Positions 1 through 8,289 of a DNA stretch of 64,000 nt are shown here, piece by piece (positions within the stretch are counted from its first letter, which is position 1; each line of letters begins with the position of its first letter). A model generated the notes under the pieces. It did no database searches, was not told where the DNA came from, and saw nothing but the letters and a program-made list of their open reading frames with translations. Made by a program: the position numbers and the translations under genes. This stretch comes from Mucilaginibacter_A sp964236465 (GTDB lineage: Bacteria > Bacteroidota > Bacteroidia > Sphingobacteriales > Sphingobacteriaceae). The stretch is from assembly GCA_964236465.1 (NCBI GenBank), contig CAXSBZ010000017.1, positions 6,735 to 70,734 on the forward strand, given 5' to 3'.

Positions 1-918
1 TTTAATTTCAAAAGAGGCAGTACAATCACTTGGACGGGCGACCCAACCAGTGCTGATATTGACCTGACAGCAGTTTATGTAGCCAATGTACCTCCGATTG
101 ATTTAGTTGCAGACCAACTAAGTTCGGAAACAGAACAAACAATGTACAAGCAGAAGCTGCCTTTTAATGTAGACTTGAATTTGAAAGGTGAGTTGATGAA
201 ACCTATCATCAGCTTTGATATTGTTTTGCCTGACAGTACTTATACCGTTTCAAGTGATGTGGTGAACAATGTAGATACCCGTTTGGCACAAATCAGGCAA
301 GACCCAAACGAATTGAACAAGCAAGTGCTTGGCGTGCTTGTTTTAGGGCATTTTATTGGCGATAACCCTTTGCAAAGTATGGGCGGAAGTACAGGTATCC
401 AAGGCTATGTACGCAACAGTGTTAGCGGGTTGCTGTCTGACCAGCTAAACAAACTGGTAGGAAATTCTATTGCCGGGGTTGATGTAAATTTCGGTTTAAC
501 TTCCGGGGAAGATTATTCTACCGGAACTGCACAGAACCGGACAGACTTAAATGTGGCTTTGTCTAAACGCTTTCTAAACGACCGGTTAACGATTTCTGTC
601 GGCAATAATTTCAATTTGGAGGGGCAGAACCAGCCCGGACAAAAAGCAAGCACCATTGCCGGTAATGTTACCGTTGGTTATAAATTGACCAAAGACGGCC
701 GCTTTGCATTAAGGGCTTACCGCAGGGATGAATATATCGTGATCCAGGGCCAGGTGGTAGAAACAGGGATTGGTTTTACGTTTACAGTTGATTACAATAA
801 GTTTAAGGAGATTTTTAAATCATCGGAGCAGTTGAAAGAGATGCGCCGCCATTTGCATGAGGACAAAAAGGATGAACGCGAAGACAAAAAGGACAAGAAA
901 GCACAAACATCAAAATAA
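1..918 (+). CDS. tamB: TamB-like translocation/assembly module protein, C-terminal part (5' end outside window)
   Basis: The reading frame is open from base 1, well upstream of the first ATG at 142, so the gene starts outside the window. The visible residues, from the GSTITWTGDPTSADIDLTA region to the end, match the C-terminal DUF490 domain of TamB. TamB is a long periplasm-spanning beta-taco protein anchored in the inner membrane that works with a TamA-type barrel in outer-membrane protein or lipid traffic. The C-terminus is a charged Lys/Asp/Glu tail. The next gene starts 4 bases after the stop and encodes the expected barrel partner, so the two form an operon. The family call is strong; the exact cargo is unknown. 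Confidence 0.88.
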   Translation, partial: FNFKRGSTITWTGDPTSADIDLTAVYVANVPPIDLVADQLSSETEQTMYKQKLPFNVDLNLKGELMKPIISFDIVLPDSTYTVSSDVVNNVDTRLAQIRQDPNELNKQVLGVLVLGHFIGDNPLQSMGGSTGIQGYVRNSVSGLLSDQLNKLVGNSIAGVDVNFGLTSGEDYSTGTAQNRTDLNVALSKRFLNDRLTISVGNNFNLEGQNQPGQKASTIAGNVTVGYKLTKDGRFALRAYRRDEYIVIQGQVVETGIGFTFTVDYNKFKEIFKSSEQLKEMRRHLHEDKKDEREDKKDKKAQTSK

Positions 919-922
919 ACTC

Positions 923-3187
923 ATGACCAAAAAGCTAATATATTTATTGTTTGTTTCTATTTTTTTAAGTGCCTGTAGCAACACCAAATATTTAACTGGC
1001 GGTCAAAAATTATATATAGGTGGTAAAATTATCATTAAGGATAAAGACTTGAAAAAAAACGAGCGCGCTGCTTTAACCACCGAATTAACCGGTTTATTAC
1101 GGCCAAAACCTAATTTCAGTTTTTTAGGCTTACGCCCTACGCTCTATCTCTACAACATCACCAAAACCACTAAGAAAAAAGGAATTAAACGTGCATTACA
1201 CTCCAAAGGCCAAGCCCCTGTTTTGCTAAGTGCAGTTGATTTGGATTTAAATACTAAAATTATAATCAACCAGCTACAAAACGAAGGTTACTTTCAGGCA
1301 CAAGCTACAGGCGATACGGTTAGCAAGAATAAAAAAGCAACAGCTATTTATACCGTAAACACCGGCCCGGCCTACACCATCAAAAAGTTAACTTTTCCAA
1401 CCGGTAAAGGAAGTTTAGACACTGCTATTGCCGGCATCGCTAATAAAAGTTTGTTAAAAGTTGGCGATAAGTATAACTTGGATATAATCAAAGCAGAACG
1501 GGAAAGAATAGATGCAACACTGAAAGAAAGAGGCTTTTATTTTTTCGCCCCGGAAGATTTGGAGGCTGTTGTAGATAGTACCCATATTGGCACGCACCAG
1601 GTAGATATGTCAATAGAAATTGTAAACACCACGCCTGGCAAAGCACGCAACGTTTACAAAATCAACAACATTTATGTTTATCCCGATTATTCATTACGAG
1701 ACACTTCTTTGAGGCTCGATAAAGCTGTTAAATATGCCAATTACAATGTCATCCAAAATAGGTTTACCATAAAACCTTTTATCTTTAAAAACACAGTCCA
1801 GTTGCGGCCTGGCGGAGTTTATAACCGTAACGATCACAACAAATCTTTAAGCCGCTTTATAAATTTAGGGCCTTTTAAATATGTAAAAAACCGTTTTGAG
1901 GTAGTCCCTACAGATTCGCCAAAACTAAATGTTTATTATTTTTTAACCCAATTCCCCAAAAAGTCTTTATCTGTTGATGTTTTAGGGCGAACTACCTCAG
2001 CTAATTACAATGGTTCGCAACTGAACCTGAACTTCCGCAACCGCAATACTTTTAAAGGTGCCGAATTGCTGACCATTACGCTTTTTGGTAGTACTGATGC
2101 CCAGGTTTCAAGTCAGTTTGGTGCCGGCCATCCCCTGTCGCAAGTTGGCTTACAAACCAGCTTGTCCTGGCCGCGCTTCGTTAGCCCGTTTAATTTCAAA
2201 ACCGACAACGCCTACATTCCCCGTACCAAATTATCTGTTGGCTACTCTGTCGTTAACCGCAGCGGCTTATATAACCTAAATTCGTTTAACGGTTCGTTTG
2301 GCTACCAATGGCAGCAAAACACACACCGGTCTCACGAACTAAACCTGCTTACAGTTACTTATGTAAAACCAGCAAATGTAGATACGGCTTATACCAATAG
2401 CATAGTGGTTACCGGCAACCCTGCTTTAAAACACGTGATCGACCCGCAGTTTACTTTCGGCCCTTCCTACAGTTATACCTACACCAACACCACCGAAAGT
2501 TACCGCACCAATACTGTTTATTATAATAGCCGCATTAGCTTGTCGGGCAATATTTTGGGTATCGCAACCGGAGCGGATACTTTGGGCGGAAAAGTAAAAA
2601 AAATATTCAATACCCCTTATAACCAGTACATTAAGCTGGAAAACGAGATTAGGTTTTATCATAAATTAAGCGCCAACAGCCAGATTGCGGCACGCTTGAT
2701 TGCAAGTGGAGGTTTGGCTTATGGCAACTCCACCATAATGCCTTACAGCCAGCAATTTTTCATTGGCGGCCCTAACAGTTTGCGCGGGTTTAGGGCGCGT
2801 TCTATCGGCCCGGGCACTGTTGATCCTGGCCAGTTTATTCAAAACACAGGGATTAACAATAACTTTTTGGCAGATCAGTCAGGCGATATCAAATTAGAAG
2901 GCAACTTAGAGTACCGGCCAAAATTGTTCAGCTTTGTTTACGGTGCTTTGTTTGCCGATGCCGGTAATGTTTGGAATGTAAAACCGCACTATCCGGGCGG
3001 GGCTTTTGGCAAAAATTTTTTAGACCAGTTGGCCGCCGATGTTGGCTTTGGTTTAAGGTTTGATTTTAGTGTTTTGGTATTGCGTACCGATTTGGGTTTC
3101 CCGGTAATGCGGCCTTATACCTCAACCAACAGCATTTACAATTCCCATAAACCTGTTTTCAACCTGGCCATTGGATATCCTTTTTAA
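923..3187 (+). CDS. tamL: TamL: BamA/TamA-family outer-membrane barrel lipoprotein
   Basis: The 754-residue product begins with a lipoprotein signal (MTKKLIYLLFVSIFLSAC, lipobox LSAC), which sets the ATG at 923; an in-frame ATG at 857 overlaps tamB and would bury the signal. POTRA-like repeats fill the N-terminal half. The C-terminal half is a 16-strand Omp85 barrel with the conserved loop-6 motif LRGF at about residue 616, and it ends in Phe. In Bacteroidota the TamA role is filled by this lipidated form, TamL, next to tamB, and that arrangement is seen here. The expected location is the outer membrane, with the lipid anchor at the N-terminus. Confidence 0.88.
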   Translation: MTKKLIYLLFVSIFLSACSNTKYLTGGQKLYIGGKIIIKDKDLKKNERAALTTELTGLLRPKPNFSFLGLRPTLYLYNITKTTKKKGIKRALHSKGQAPVLLSAVDLDLNTKIIINQLQNEGYFQAQATGDTVSKNKKATAIYTVNTGPAYTIKKLTFPTGKGSLDTAIAGIANKSLLKVGDKYNLDIIKAERERIDATLKERGFYFFAPEDLEAVVDSTHIGTHQVDMSIEIVNTTPGKARNVYKINNIYVYPDYSLRDTSLRLDKAVKYANYNVIQNRFTIKPFIFKNTVQLRPGGVYNRNDHNKSLSRFINLGPFKYVKNRFEVVPTDSPKLNVYYFLTQFPKKSLSVDVLGRTTSANYNGSQLNLNFRNRNTFKGAELLTITLFGSTDAQVSSQFGAGHPLSQVGLQTSLSWPRFVSPFNFKTDNAYIPRTKLSVGYSVVNRSGLYNLNSFNGSFGYQWQQNTHRSHELNLLTVTYVKPANVDTAYTNSIVVTGNPALKHVIDPQFTFGPSYSYTYTNTTESYRTNTVYYNSRISLSGNILGIATGADTLGGKVKKIFNTPYNQYIKLENEIRFYHKLSANSQIAARLIASGGLAYGNSTIMPYSQQFFIGGPNSLRGFRARSIGPGTVDPGQFIQNTGINNNFLADQSGDIKLEGNLEYRPKLFSFVYGALFADAGNVWNVKPHYPGGAFGKNFLDQLAADVGFGLRFDFSVLVLRTDLGFPVMRPYTSTNSIYNSHKPVFNLAIGYPF

Positions 3188-3289
3188 CCTGATCTCAATT
3201 TTTTACCGATAAAAGAAGCATGGTGCGAAATGTATATTTAAGCTATGCTTTGACTTCCAAATATTAATTTTGGCAGATACTAAATTTAC

Positions 3290-3718
3290 ATGCCTAAAAA
3301 AAGCATTCCGCTGGAGCTGATTGATTTGAACGGAAACGGTTTCCACGCGCTGGTAAACGTAACCGTTTTTAACAAAACTTTCAAATTGGTTTTGGATACC
3401 GGTGCTTCAAAAACCGCTTTCGATAAAACTTTGCTGCTGGATCTGATCCACGAAAAGGAACTGAAAAACTCCGGACATTTAACCACTGGTTTGGGTACAA
3501 ACAATATGGAATCTTTTATAACGACGGTCTTCGATTTCTACATCGGAAAATTCCACATTCCTGAAATGGAAGTTGCCGTTTTAGATCTTTCGGCCATCAA
3601 TATTGCTTATAAAACATTAGCCATCGGGCCGGTTTTAGGTGTTTTAGGCGGAGATGTTTTGGCGGGATATGATGCAATTATCAGCTATAAAACATTAAAG
3701 CTGATTTTAAAATCTTAG
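3290..3718 (+). CDS. Retropepsin-like aspartic protease domain protein
   Basis: The 142-residue protein carries the motif LVLDTGASKTAFD at about residues 33-45. This is the catalytic D-T/S-G-A signature of clan AA aspartic proteases of the retropepsin-like (gag-asp) type. A second hydrophobic-hydrophobic-Gly pattern (VLGGDVLAGYDAIIS) near the C-terminus fits the rest of one lobe. No signal peptide is visible, so a cytoplasmic monomer or homodimer is likely. The substrate is unknown. It stands alone between tamL and the repeat cluster at 3719-4004, with no operon partner. Similar small proteins are common in Bacteroidota and mostly uncharacterised. Confidence 0.7.
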   Translation: MPKKSIPLELIDLNGNGFHALVNVTVFNKTFKLVLDTGASKTAFDKTLLLDLIHEKELKNSGHLTTGLGTNNMESFITTVFDFYIGKFHIPEMEVAVLDLSAINIAYKTLAIGPVLGVLGGDVLAGYDAIISYKTLKLILKS

Positions 3719-4004
3719 GGTTTTTGAGGTTATACAAAGAAAATTGGCAATGCTTCTTTTACCCTATAAAAATTGGTGTTCGCATCAAACTAAACAAACC
3801 AAAAAATAAGTACGCACTGAATTTTAGGCGATAAAAGAAGTACTAGCTGTCATCCTGGACTTGTTTCAGGATCCCTCAGGCAAAAATAACAAGCTATTCT
3901 TATGGGATGCCGAAAAAAATTCGGCATGACAAAAACATAAACGCACTAATTTTTAGGTGATAAAAGAAGTATGCAATCTTATCAAACGAAATTTGGACAA
4001 ACTT
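3719..4004. repeat. Nested intergenic repeats: three TAAAAGAAGYA copies around a TCATCCTGGACTTGTTTCAGGAT-type element
   Basis: Motif copies lie at 3750-3763 (minus), 3830-3843 (plus) and 3959-3972 (plus). The two plus copies share about 30 bases of context, each reading CGCACT, an AATTTT stretch, AGG and then GATAAAAGAAGTA. Between them, at about 3848-3945, is an imperfect inverted repeat running from GTCATCCTGGACTTG to TTCGGCATGAC; elements of this type are widespread dispersed repeats in bacteria. At the right edge AAATTTGGACAAACTT (3989-4004) abuts the stop codon of the NRPS gene and resembles the outer arm of the elements at 21041 and 33339. No gene is seen here. Confidence 0.7.
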
Positions 4005-7000
4005 TTAAACTAAATTCATATCGGTTATACAATCCAAGTTTTGTTGTAATACTTTTACCAAATCTTTAGCATAAGCTGGATCAAAAATTGTGGAATGTTC
4101 GCCTTCAATTTCGTAAACTTTAACATTGCTTGCATATCTTTCCCAAAATTGTTTTGTAGTATCGTCCAACAAAAGTTTGTTGTAAAGTATATTGTTGCTT
4201 TTATCTACAAAAGTATATCTGTCTTTTGCAAAAAACACTAAAATTTCACCTTCGTATTTTATGATGCGGTAATTAGAACAAGCGGTTTGATACTTTTGTG
4301 CGATGCTTTTAAAATCGTCTAAATCAGTTTTATTCAATCGATGATTGTAAAGTTTTTGTATGAAATTTTTAAAGCTTTTTACTTTATATTGGATGGCATG
4401 TTTGGTATGCTTTCTCAACAAATAAGCTTCAAAATCAATCTTGGAATAAACTTTATCAAGGTAGTTTTTTATTGTATTTTGGATGGTATCAAAGTTTGTA
4501 AAACTTAGTTCTCCTTTTTTCTTTTCGATAATCACGGTATCAAACAAAGCCAGCATTTTTACTTCTTTACCAATCGCACTTAATTGTTTGGCCATTTCAA
4601 ATGCAATGATCCCGCCAACACAATGCCCTGACAATGCGTACGGGCCTTCCGGGTTTTGCACCAATAATTCTTTAATATATTTAGCGGCAATCCCTTCAAT
4701 TGTATCCAGAAATTTTTCATTTTGATTGATATTTGCAGGTTGTTGCAAAACAAACACAGATTGTTCAGCATCAAACATTTTAGCAAATTCGTAAAAAGGA
4801 AGCGCCGTTCCACCGGCACCACAAACAATGTAAAAAGGGGTTTTCCAACCTTGCGTTTTTAATGGAATTAGCAACTCTGTTCGGCCATTGGTATTATTTT
4901 CATTTAATAGTTTGGAAAGTTTTTGTACAGTTGGATTTTCCAAAAAACTTTTAATGGACAAACTTTTACCTGTTTTATTTTTTATTTGTGCTATCAATTT
5001 AATAGCAAGCAGCGAATTGCCGCCAAGATCAAAAAAGTTGTCATCGATACTGATTTTGTCAAGGCCAAACAATTTTTTCCAAAGCAATATCAACTCCGCT
5101 TCCTGCCTATTGCGGGGCGCAATATATACTTTGCTTTTTATTCCACTTCCGTTTGCTTTTGGCAACGCTTTTTTATCTATTTTGCCACTGGTGGTCAAAG
5201 GGAACTGATCCAATGTTACCCAAAAAGCAGGAACCATGTGGTTGGGCAGCTTATCACTTAAAAAACCAATCAACTTTTCCTTGTCAAACCCGTTTTGTTT
5301 TACCAAATAACAAACCAAATGTTGGTTGCCTTCCCGGTCGGGTTGCGCCAATACCACCGCCTGCCGCACCAAGCCGCTTTGCTGCATTGCGTGCTCAATC
5401 TCTTCCAGTTCTATGCGGAAACCACGGATTTTTACCTGGTTGTCTGCCCTTCCAAAAAACTCTAAATTCCCATCCGGCAGCCATCTTCCCAAATCTCCTG
5501 TTCGGTAAATACGCGCATCAGGATTTTTGCTAAAAGGGTCGGTTATAAATTTTTCAGCCGTTGTTTCCGGCCGGTTCAAATAACCCCGTGCCACTTGCGC
5601 GCCGCCTACACAAATTTCTCCGATACATCCAACCGGCAACAATTGCTGTTTGCCGTCCAAAATATAAACCTGAACATTGGCCAGCGGTTTTCCGATGATG
5701 TTCCTGTTAAACTTATTGACCGGATTTTTGGCAATACAAACCGAGATGGTATTTTCCGTCGGTCCGTAGCCGTTAATCAGCCATACTCCTTTTGCCTGTA
5801 TAAATTCGGCACTGGAAGGATTGATGGATTCACCTGCCGAAATAATCGTCTTCAGCGTTCCCAGCGCATCTTTCATCACCGATTGATAGGAAGGCGGCAA
5901 CGTTGCCCGTTCTATTTTATATTTTGAGATAAAAGTTTGAAATTTTTCTACCGATAAAATGTCTTCCTTTTTGGGGATCACCACCGTTCCGGCACTCAGC
6001 AAAGTGTTAAATATTTCTTCGCAGGATACATCAAAACTGATGGAAGCAAACTGCATAACCCGTTCTCCAGGTTGTGGTTTTAGTTCGCTTGCTACCGCTT
6101 GGCAAAAGTTTACCAACCCTTTGTGTTCAACCAATACGCCTTTTGGCTTGCCGGTAGAGCCGGAAGTATAGATAACGTACGCCAAATTTTGCGGATTTAC
6201 TTTATTTTGATGATTTATTTTCGAACCCTGGCTGATCACTTTCCAATCGGCATCAATGGCTACAATGCTTCTTTTACCTATGTTTTTTAAGTGCGGTTGG
6301 ATGCTTGTGCTGGTTACGATTAGAGCGGCTCCGGTATCATCCAAAATAAATTGTATCCTTTCTTCCGGATATTCTGGGTCGATAGGAACATATGCGCCGC
6401 CCGCTTTTAAAATACCAAATATGGCCACGATCATTTCCACCGATCTTTCCATACAAATTGGCACCAGCATTTCTGCTTTTACGCCTTTTTTTTCGAGGTA
6501 ATGCGCCAGTTGGTTGGCCCGCTGGTTCAATTCAAAATACGTAAGTGCTTCTTCTTCAAACATTACGGCTGTTGCATCCGGGTTTTTTAAAACCTGTTCT
6601 TCAAATAAATCAACAACTGTTTTTTGTGTTGAAAAAGGGGCAAACGTATCGTTAAACTTATCAAGCAAAAGTTTTTCCTGCGGAGGAATGAGGTTGATGT
6701 TTTCGATAGGTTGATCTAAAGAACCAACGAATTGCCCCAAAATAAACAAGATGCGTTGGGCAAATAATTCAATTTCTTCCAAACCAAAATATTCAAAACC
6801 AAAATGAAACCCTAACTCTAAAGGCTGCTGCTTGCCATAATCGCGCCAGCTCACTTGCAACGGCATTTTTTCCTGTTCGCTTTGCAGCCATCCAACAGTT
6901 GGTTTAATTGCTTGTCCAAAATCCAATTCAAATTGGAACGGAATATAATTGACCACAACATCATACAAATTACTTTCGGCCGTATTGATTTTCATTGACC

Positions 7001-7991
7001 GAATCAAATCGCCAACCAAATATTGTTGGTGCGGACGATCTTCTTTGCGCAAACTTGCAATGTTGTTTAACAAATCCGCTAAATTTAAGTCTTCCTGAAA
7101 AAAACCTATAAATGGTAAAACGCCGGAAAACATGCCTGCAATTTCCCGAAGATGTTTGGCACTTCTTTTATGCACCGGAATCCCAAAAACCATTTCTGTT
7201 TGTGCCGAAGTTTTTCCGAAATAAATCAGTAGCGCCGCAATGGTTAATTGTTGTAAGTTTAATTGTGTTTCTTGGATTAATTTTTCTATTTGTTTTTGCT
7301 GAACCGAACCCAACTCCAAATAATAATTCCCGCTTAGCTTTTCGGGCTTGGTTTTAAAATTGATATTTTTTTTAAAGAAACTTTCCGGCTTTATACCAAT
7401 TTTATCTTTCCAATATTTTCCTGATTGTGCATATTTTGCCGAATTTCTATAAGCTGCTGCTTTTGCAGTTTCTTCAAAGTATGAAAGTTGGACAAGTTCT
7501 AAATCTTTGCCTGCCAACAAAGCCTTGTACTTTTTTGCAATACAATTAATCCAAACCGCCAATCCATAAGCGTCAATCAACAAGTGGTGAAAACGAAAGA
7601 AAAACAAATGTTCGTTTTCTGCAATTTTGATTAAAGCCTGTTCAAACAATAAATCTTTTTTTTGCAAGATAAAAGAAGTATTGAACCTGTTTTGCATCCA
7701 AGTTTCAGCAGCAACTTTCGGGTTTTCCTGATTGGAAAAATCTAACTCCTGCCAATCAAAACTTTCATAATTTTCATTTAGATAAAAACCGCCTTCCACA
7801 TCCTCAAAATCAAAACGCATTTTGAAAATATCAAATGACTTGCAGGAAAACTGAACGGATGCTTGGAATTTATCTTTGTCTAAATCCCCTTTCAGCCTGA
7901 TGTACATGCCAATATTATAATGCGGGCTTTCGAGGTTCAAAACCTGGTCGGTATAGATATCGTACTGTGCCGGGTGCAAAACTTTATTCAT
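4005..7991 (-). CDS. Stand-alone single-module non-ribosomal peptide synthetase (C-A-T-TE)
   Basis: The 1328-residue protein has four domains. Condensation spans about 1-430, with HHLLIDAYG at 135-143, where the usual HHxxxDG ends in Ala. Adenylation spans about 450-950, with YTSGSTGKPKG near 606, GYGPTENT, YRTGDLGRW, and a C-terminal TSGKIDKKALP. The carrier domain has DLGGNSLL near 987, with the phosphopantetheine Ser. The thioesterase has GHCVGG near 1120, so the nucleophile is Cys where Ser is usual, and a C-terminal GEHS as the catalytic His. My by-eye alignment to GrsA gives the specificity residues D-V-E-T-I-A-G-I-S, which I cannot assign. No phosphopantetheinyl transferase, MbtH or tailoring gene is nearby. 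It probably couples one amino acid to an acyl or aminoacyl donor and releases it. Confidence 0.9.
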   Translation of the reverse strand: MNKVLHPAQYDIYTDQVLNLESPHYNIGMYIRLKGDLDKDKFQASVQFSCKSFDIFKMRFDFEDVEGGFYLNENYESFDWQELDFSNQENPKVAAETWMQNRFNTSFILQKKDLLFEQALIKIAENEHLFFFRFHHLLIDAYGLAVWINCIAKKYKALLAGKDLELVQLSYFEETAKAAAYRNSAKYAQSGKYWKDKIGIKPESFFKKNINFKTKPEKLSGNYYLELGSVQQKQIEKLIQETQLNLQQLTIAALLIYFGKTSAQTEMVFGIPVHKRSAKHLREIAGMFSGVLPFIGFFQEDLNLADLLNNIASLRKEDRPHQQYLVGDLIRSMKINTAESNLYDVVVNYIPFQFELDFGQAIKPTVGWLQSEQEKMPLQVSWRDYGKQQPLELGFHFGFEYFGLEEIELFAQRILFILGQFVGSLDQPIENINLIPPQEKLLLDKFNDTFAPFSTQKTVVDLFEEQVLKNPDATAVMFEEEALTYFELNQRANQLAHYLEKKGVKAEMLVPICMERSVEMIVAIFGILKAGGAYVPIDPEYPEERIQFILDDTGAALIVTSTSIQPHLKNIGKRSIVAIDADWKVISQGSKINHQNKVNPQNLAYVIYTSGSTGKPKGVLVEHKGLVNFCQAVASELKPQPGERVMQFASISFDVSCEEIFNTLLSAGTVVIPKKEDILSVEKFQTFISKYKIERATLPPSYQSVMKDALGTLKTIISAGESINPSSAEFIQAKGVWLINGYGPTENTISVCIAKNPVNKFNRNIIGKPLANVQVYILDGKQQLLPVGCIGEICVGGAQVARGYLNRPETTAEKFITDPFSKNPDARIYRTGDLGRWLPDGNLEFFGRADNQVKIRGFRIELEEIEHAMQQSGLVRQAVVLAQPDREGNQHLVCYLVKQNGFDKEKLIGFLSDKLPNHMVPAFWVTLDQFPLTTSGKIDKKALPKANGSGIKSKVYIAPRNRQEAELILLWKKLFGLDKISIDDNFFDLGGNSLLAIKLIAQIKNKTGKSLSIKSFLENPTVQKLSKLLNENNTNGRTELLIPLKTQGWKTPFYIVCGAGGTALPFYEFAKMFDAEQSVFVLQQPANINQNEKFLDTIEGIAAKYIKELLVQNPEGPYALSGHCVGGIIAFEMAKQLSAIGKEVKMLALFDTVIIEKKKGELSFTNFDTIQNTIKNYLDKVYSKIDFEAYLLRKHTKHAIQYKVKSFKNFIQKLYNHRLNKTDLDDFKSIAQKYQTACSNYRIIKYEGEILVFFAKDRYTFVDKSNNILYNKLLLDDTTKQFWERYASNVKVYEIEGEHSTIFDPAYAKDLVKVLQQNLDCITDMNLV

Positions 7992-8289
7992 ATTTTGTTT
8001 CTATACATCACCATATTGAATTGCTTTAAACAGTACAGTTTTAAATTGAATAATGTTTAAAGTAAAATCTATTTATACTGATCCACACCTTTTTAATCGA
8101 AGTTAAAATACGTGTTTATCAAGAAAAAATACGAGGATTTGAAATTAATAGTTTATGATGTTGAACCAGTCGATTTAACAAAAAGTGTAGAACTATTGTC
8201 TATGCTTCTTTTATCACCCAAATTTCAACAAAAACAAAAAACCCTGCTCAAACTTGAACAGGGTTTCATACTTCTTTTATCCCTATAAA
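7992..8289. other. Intergenic region between NRPS and gyrB with two motif copies
   Basis: Minus-strand copies of the dispersed word lie at 8202-8215 and 8268-8281. The gyrB terminator hairpin lies between them. The second copy ends 9 bases from the gyrB stop. I see no convincing promoter for the NRPS gene in 7992-8110 and no further ORF. Confidence 0.6.
8225..8266 (-). terminator. gyrB intrinsic terminator
   Basis: AAACCCTG (8239-8246) pairs perfectly with CAGGGTTT (8259-8266), and TCAA/TTGA adds partial pairing inside the loop. Read on the minus strand, the stem is followed by a T-rich run (the A-rich stretch 8225-8240). It sits 24 bases after the gyrB stop. Confidence 0.8.

Noticed and set aside
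857..922. N-terminal extension of tamL from an ATG at 857
   Set aside because: It overlaps the end of tamB in another frame, is a run of Lys/Arg, and would place the clear lipoprotein signal peptide at residue 23.
3249..3272. TTTG and TAATTTTG as a promoter for the aspartic-protease-like gene
   Set aside because: The boxes are only 12 bases apart, too close for the Bacteroidota -33/-7 spacing.
3719..4004. CRISPR-like array
   Set aside because: The repeated units are too few, in mixed orientation, and not separated by equal unique spacers; no cas genes are in the window.
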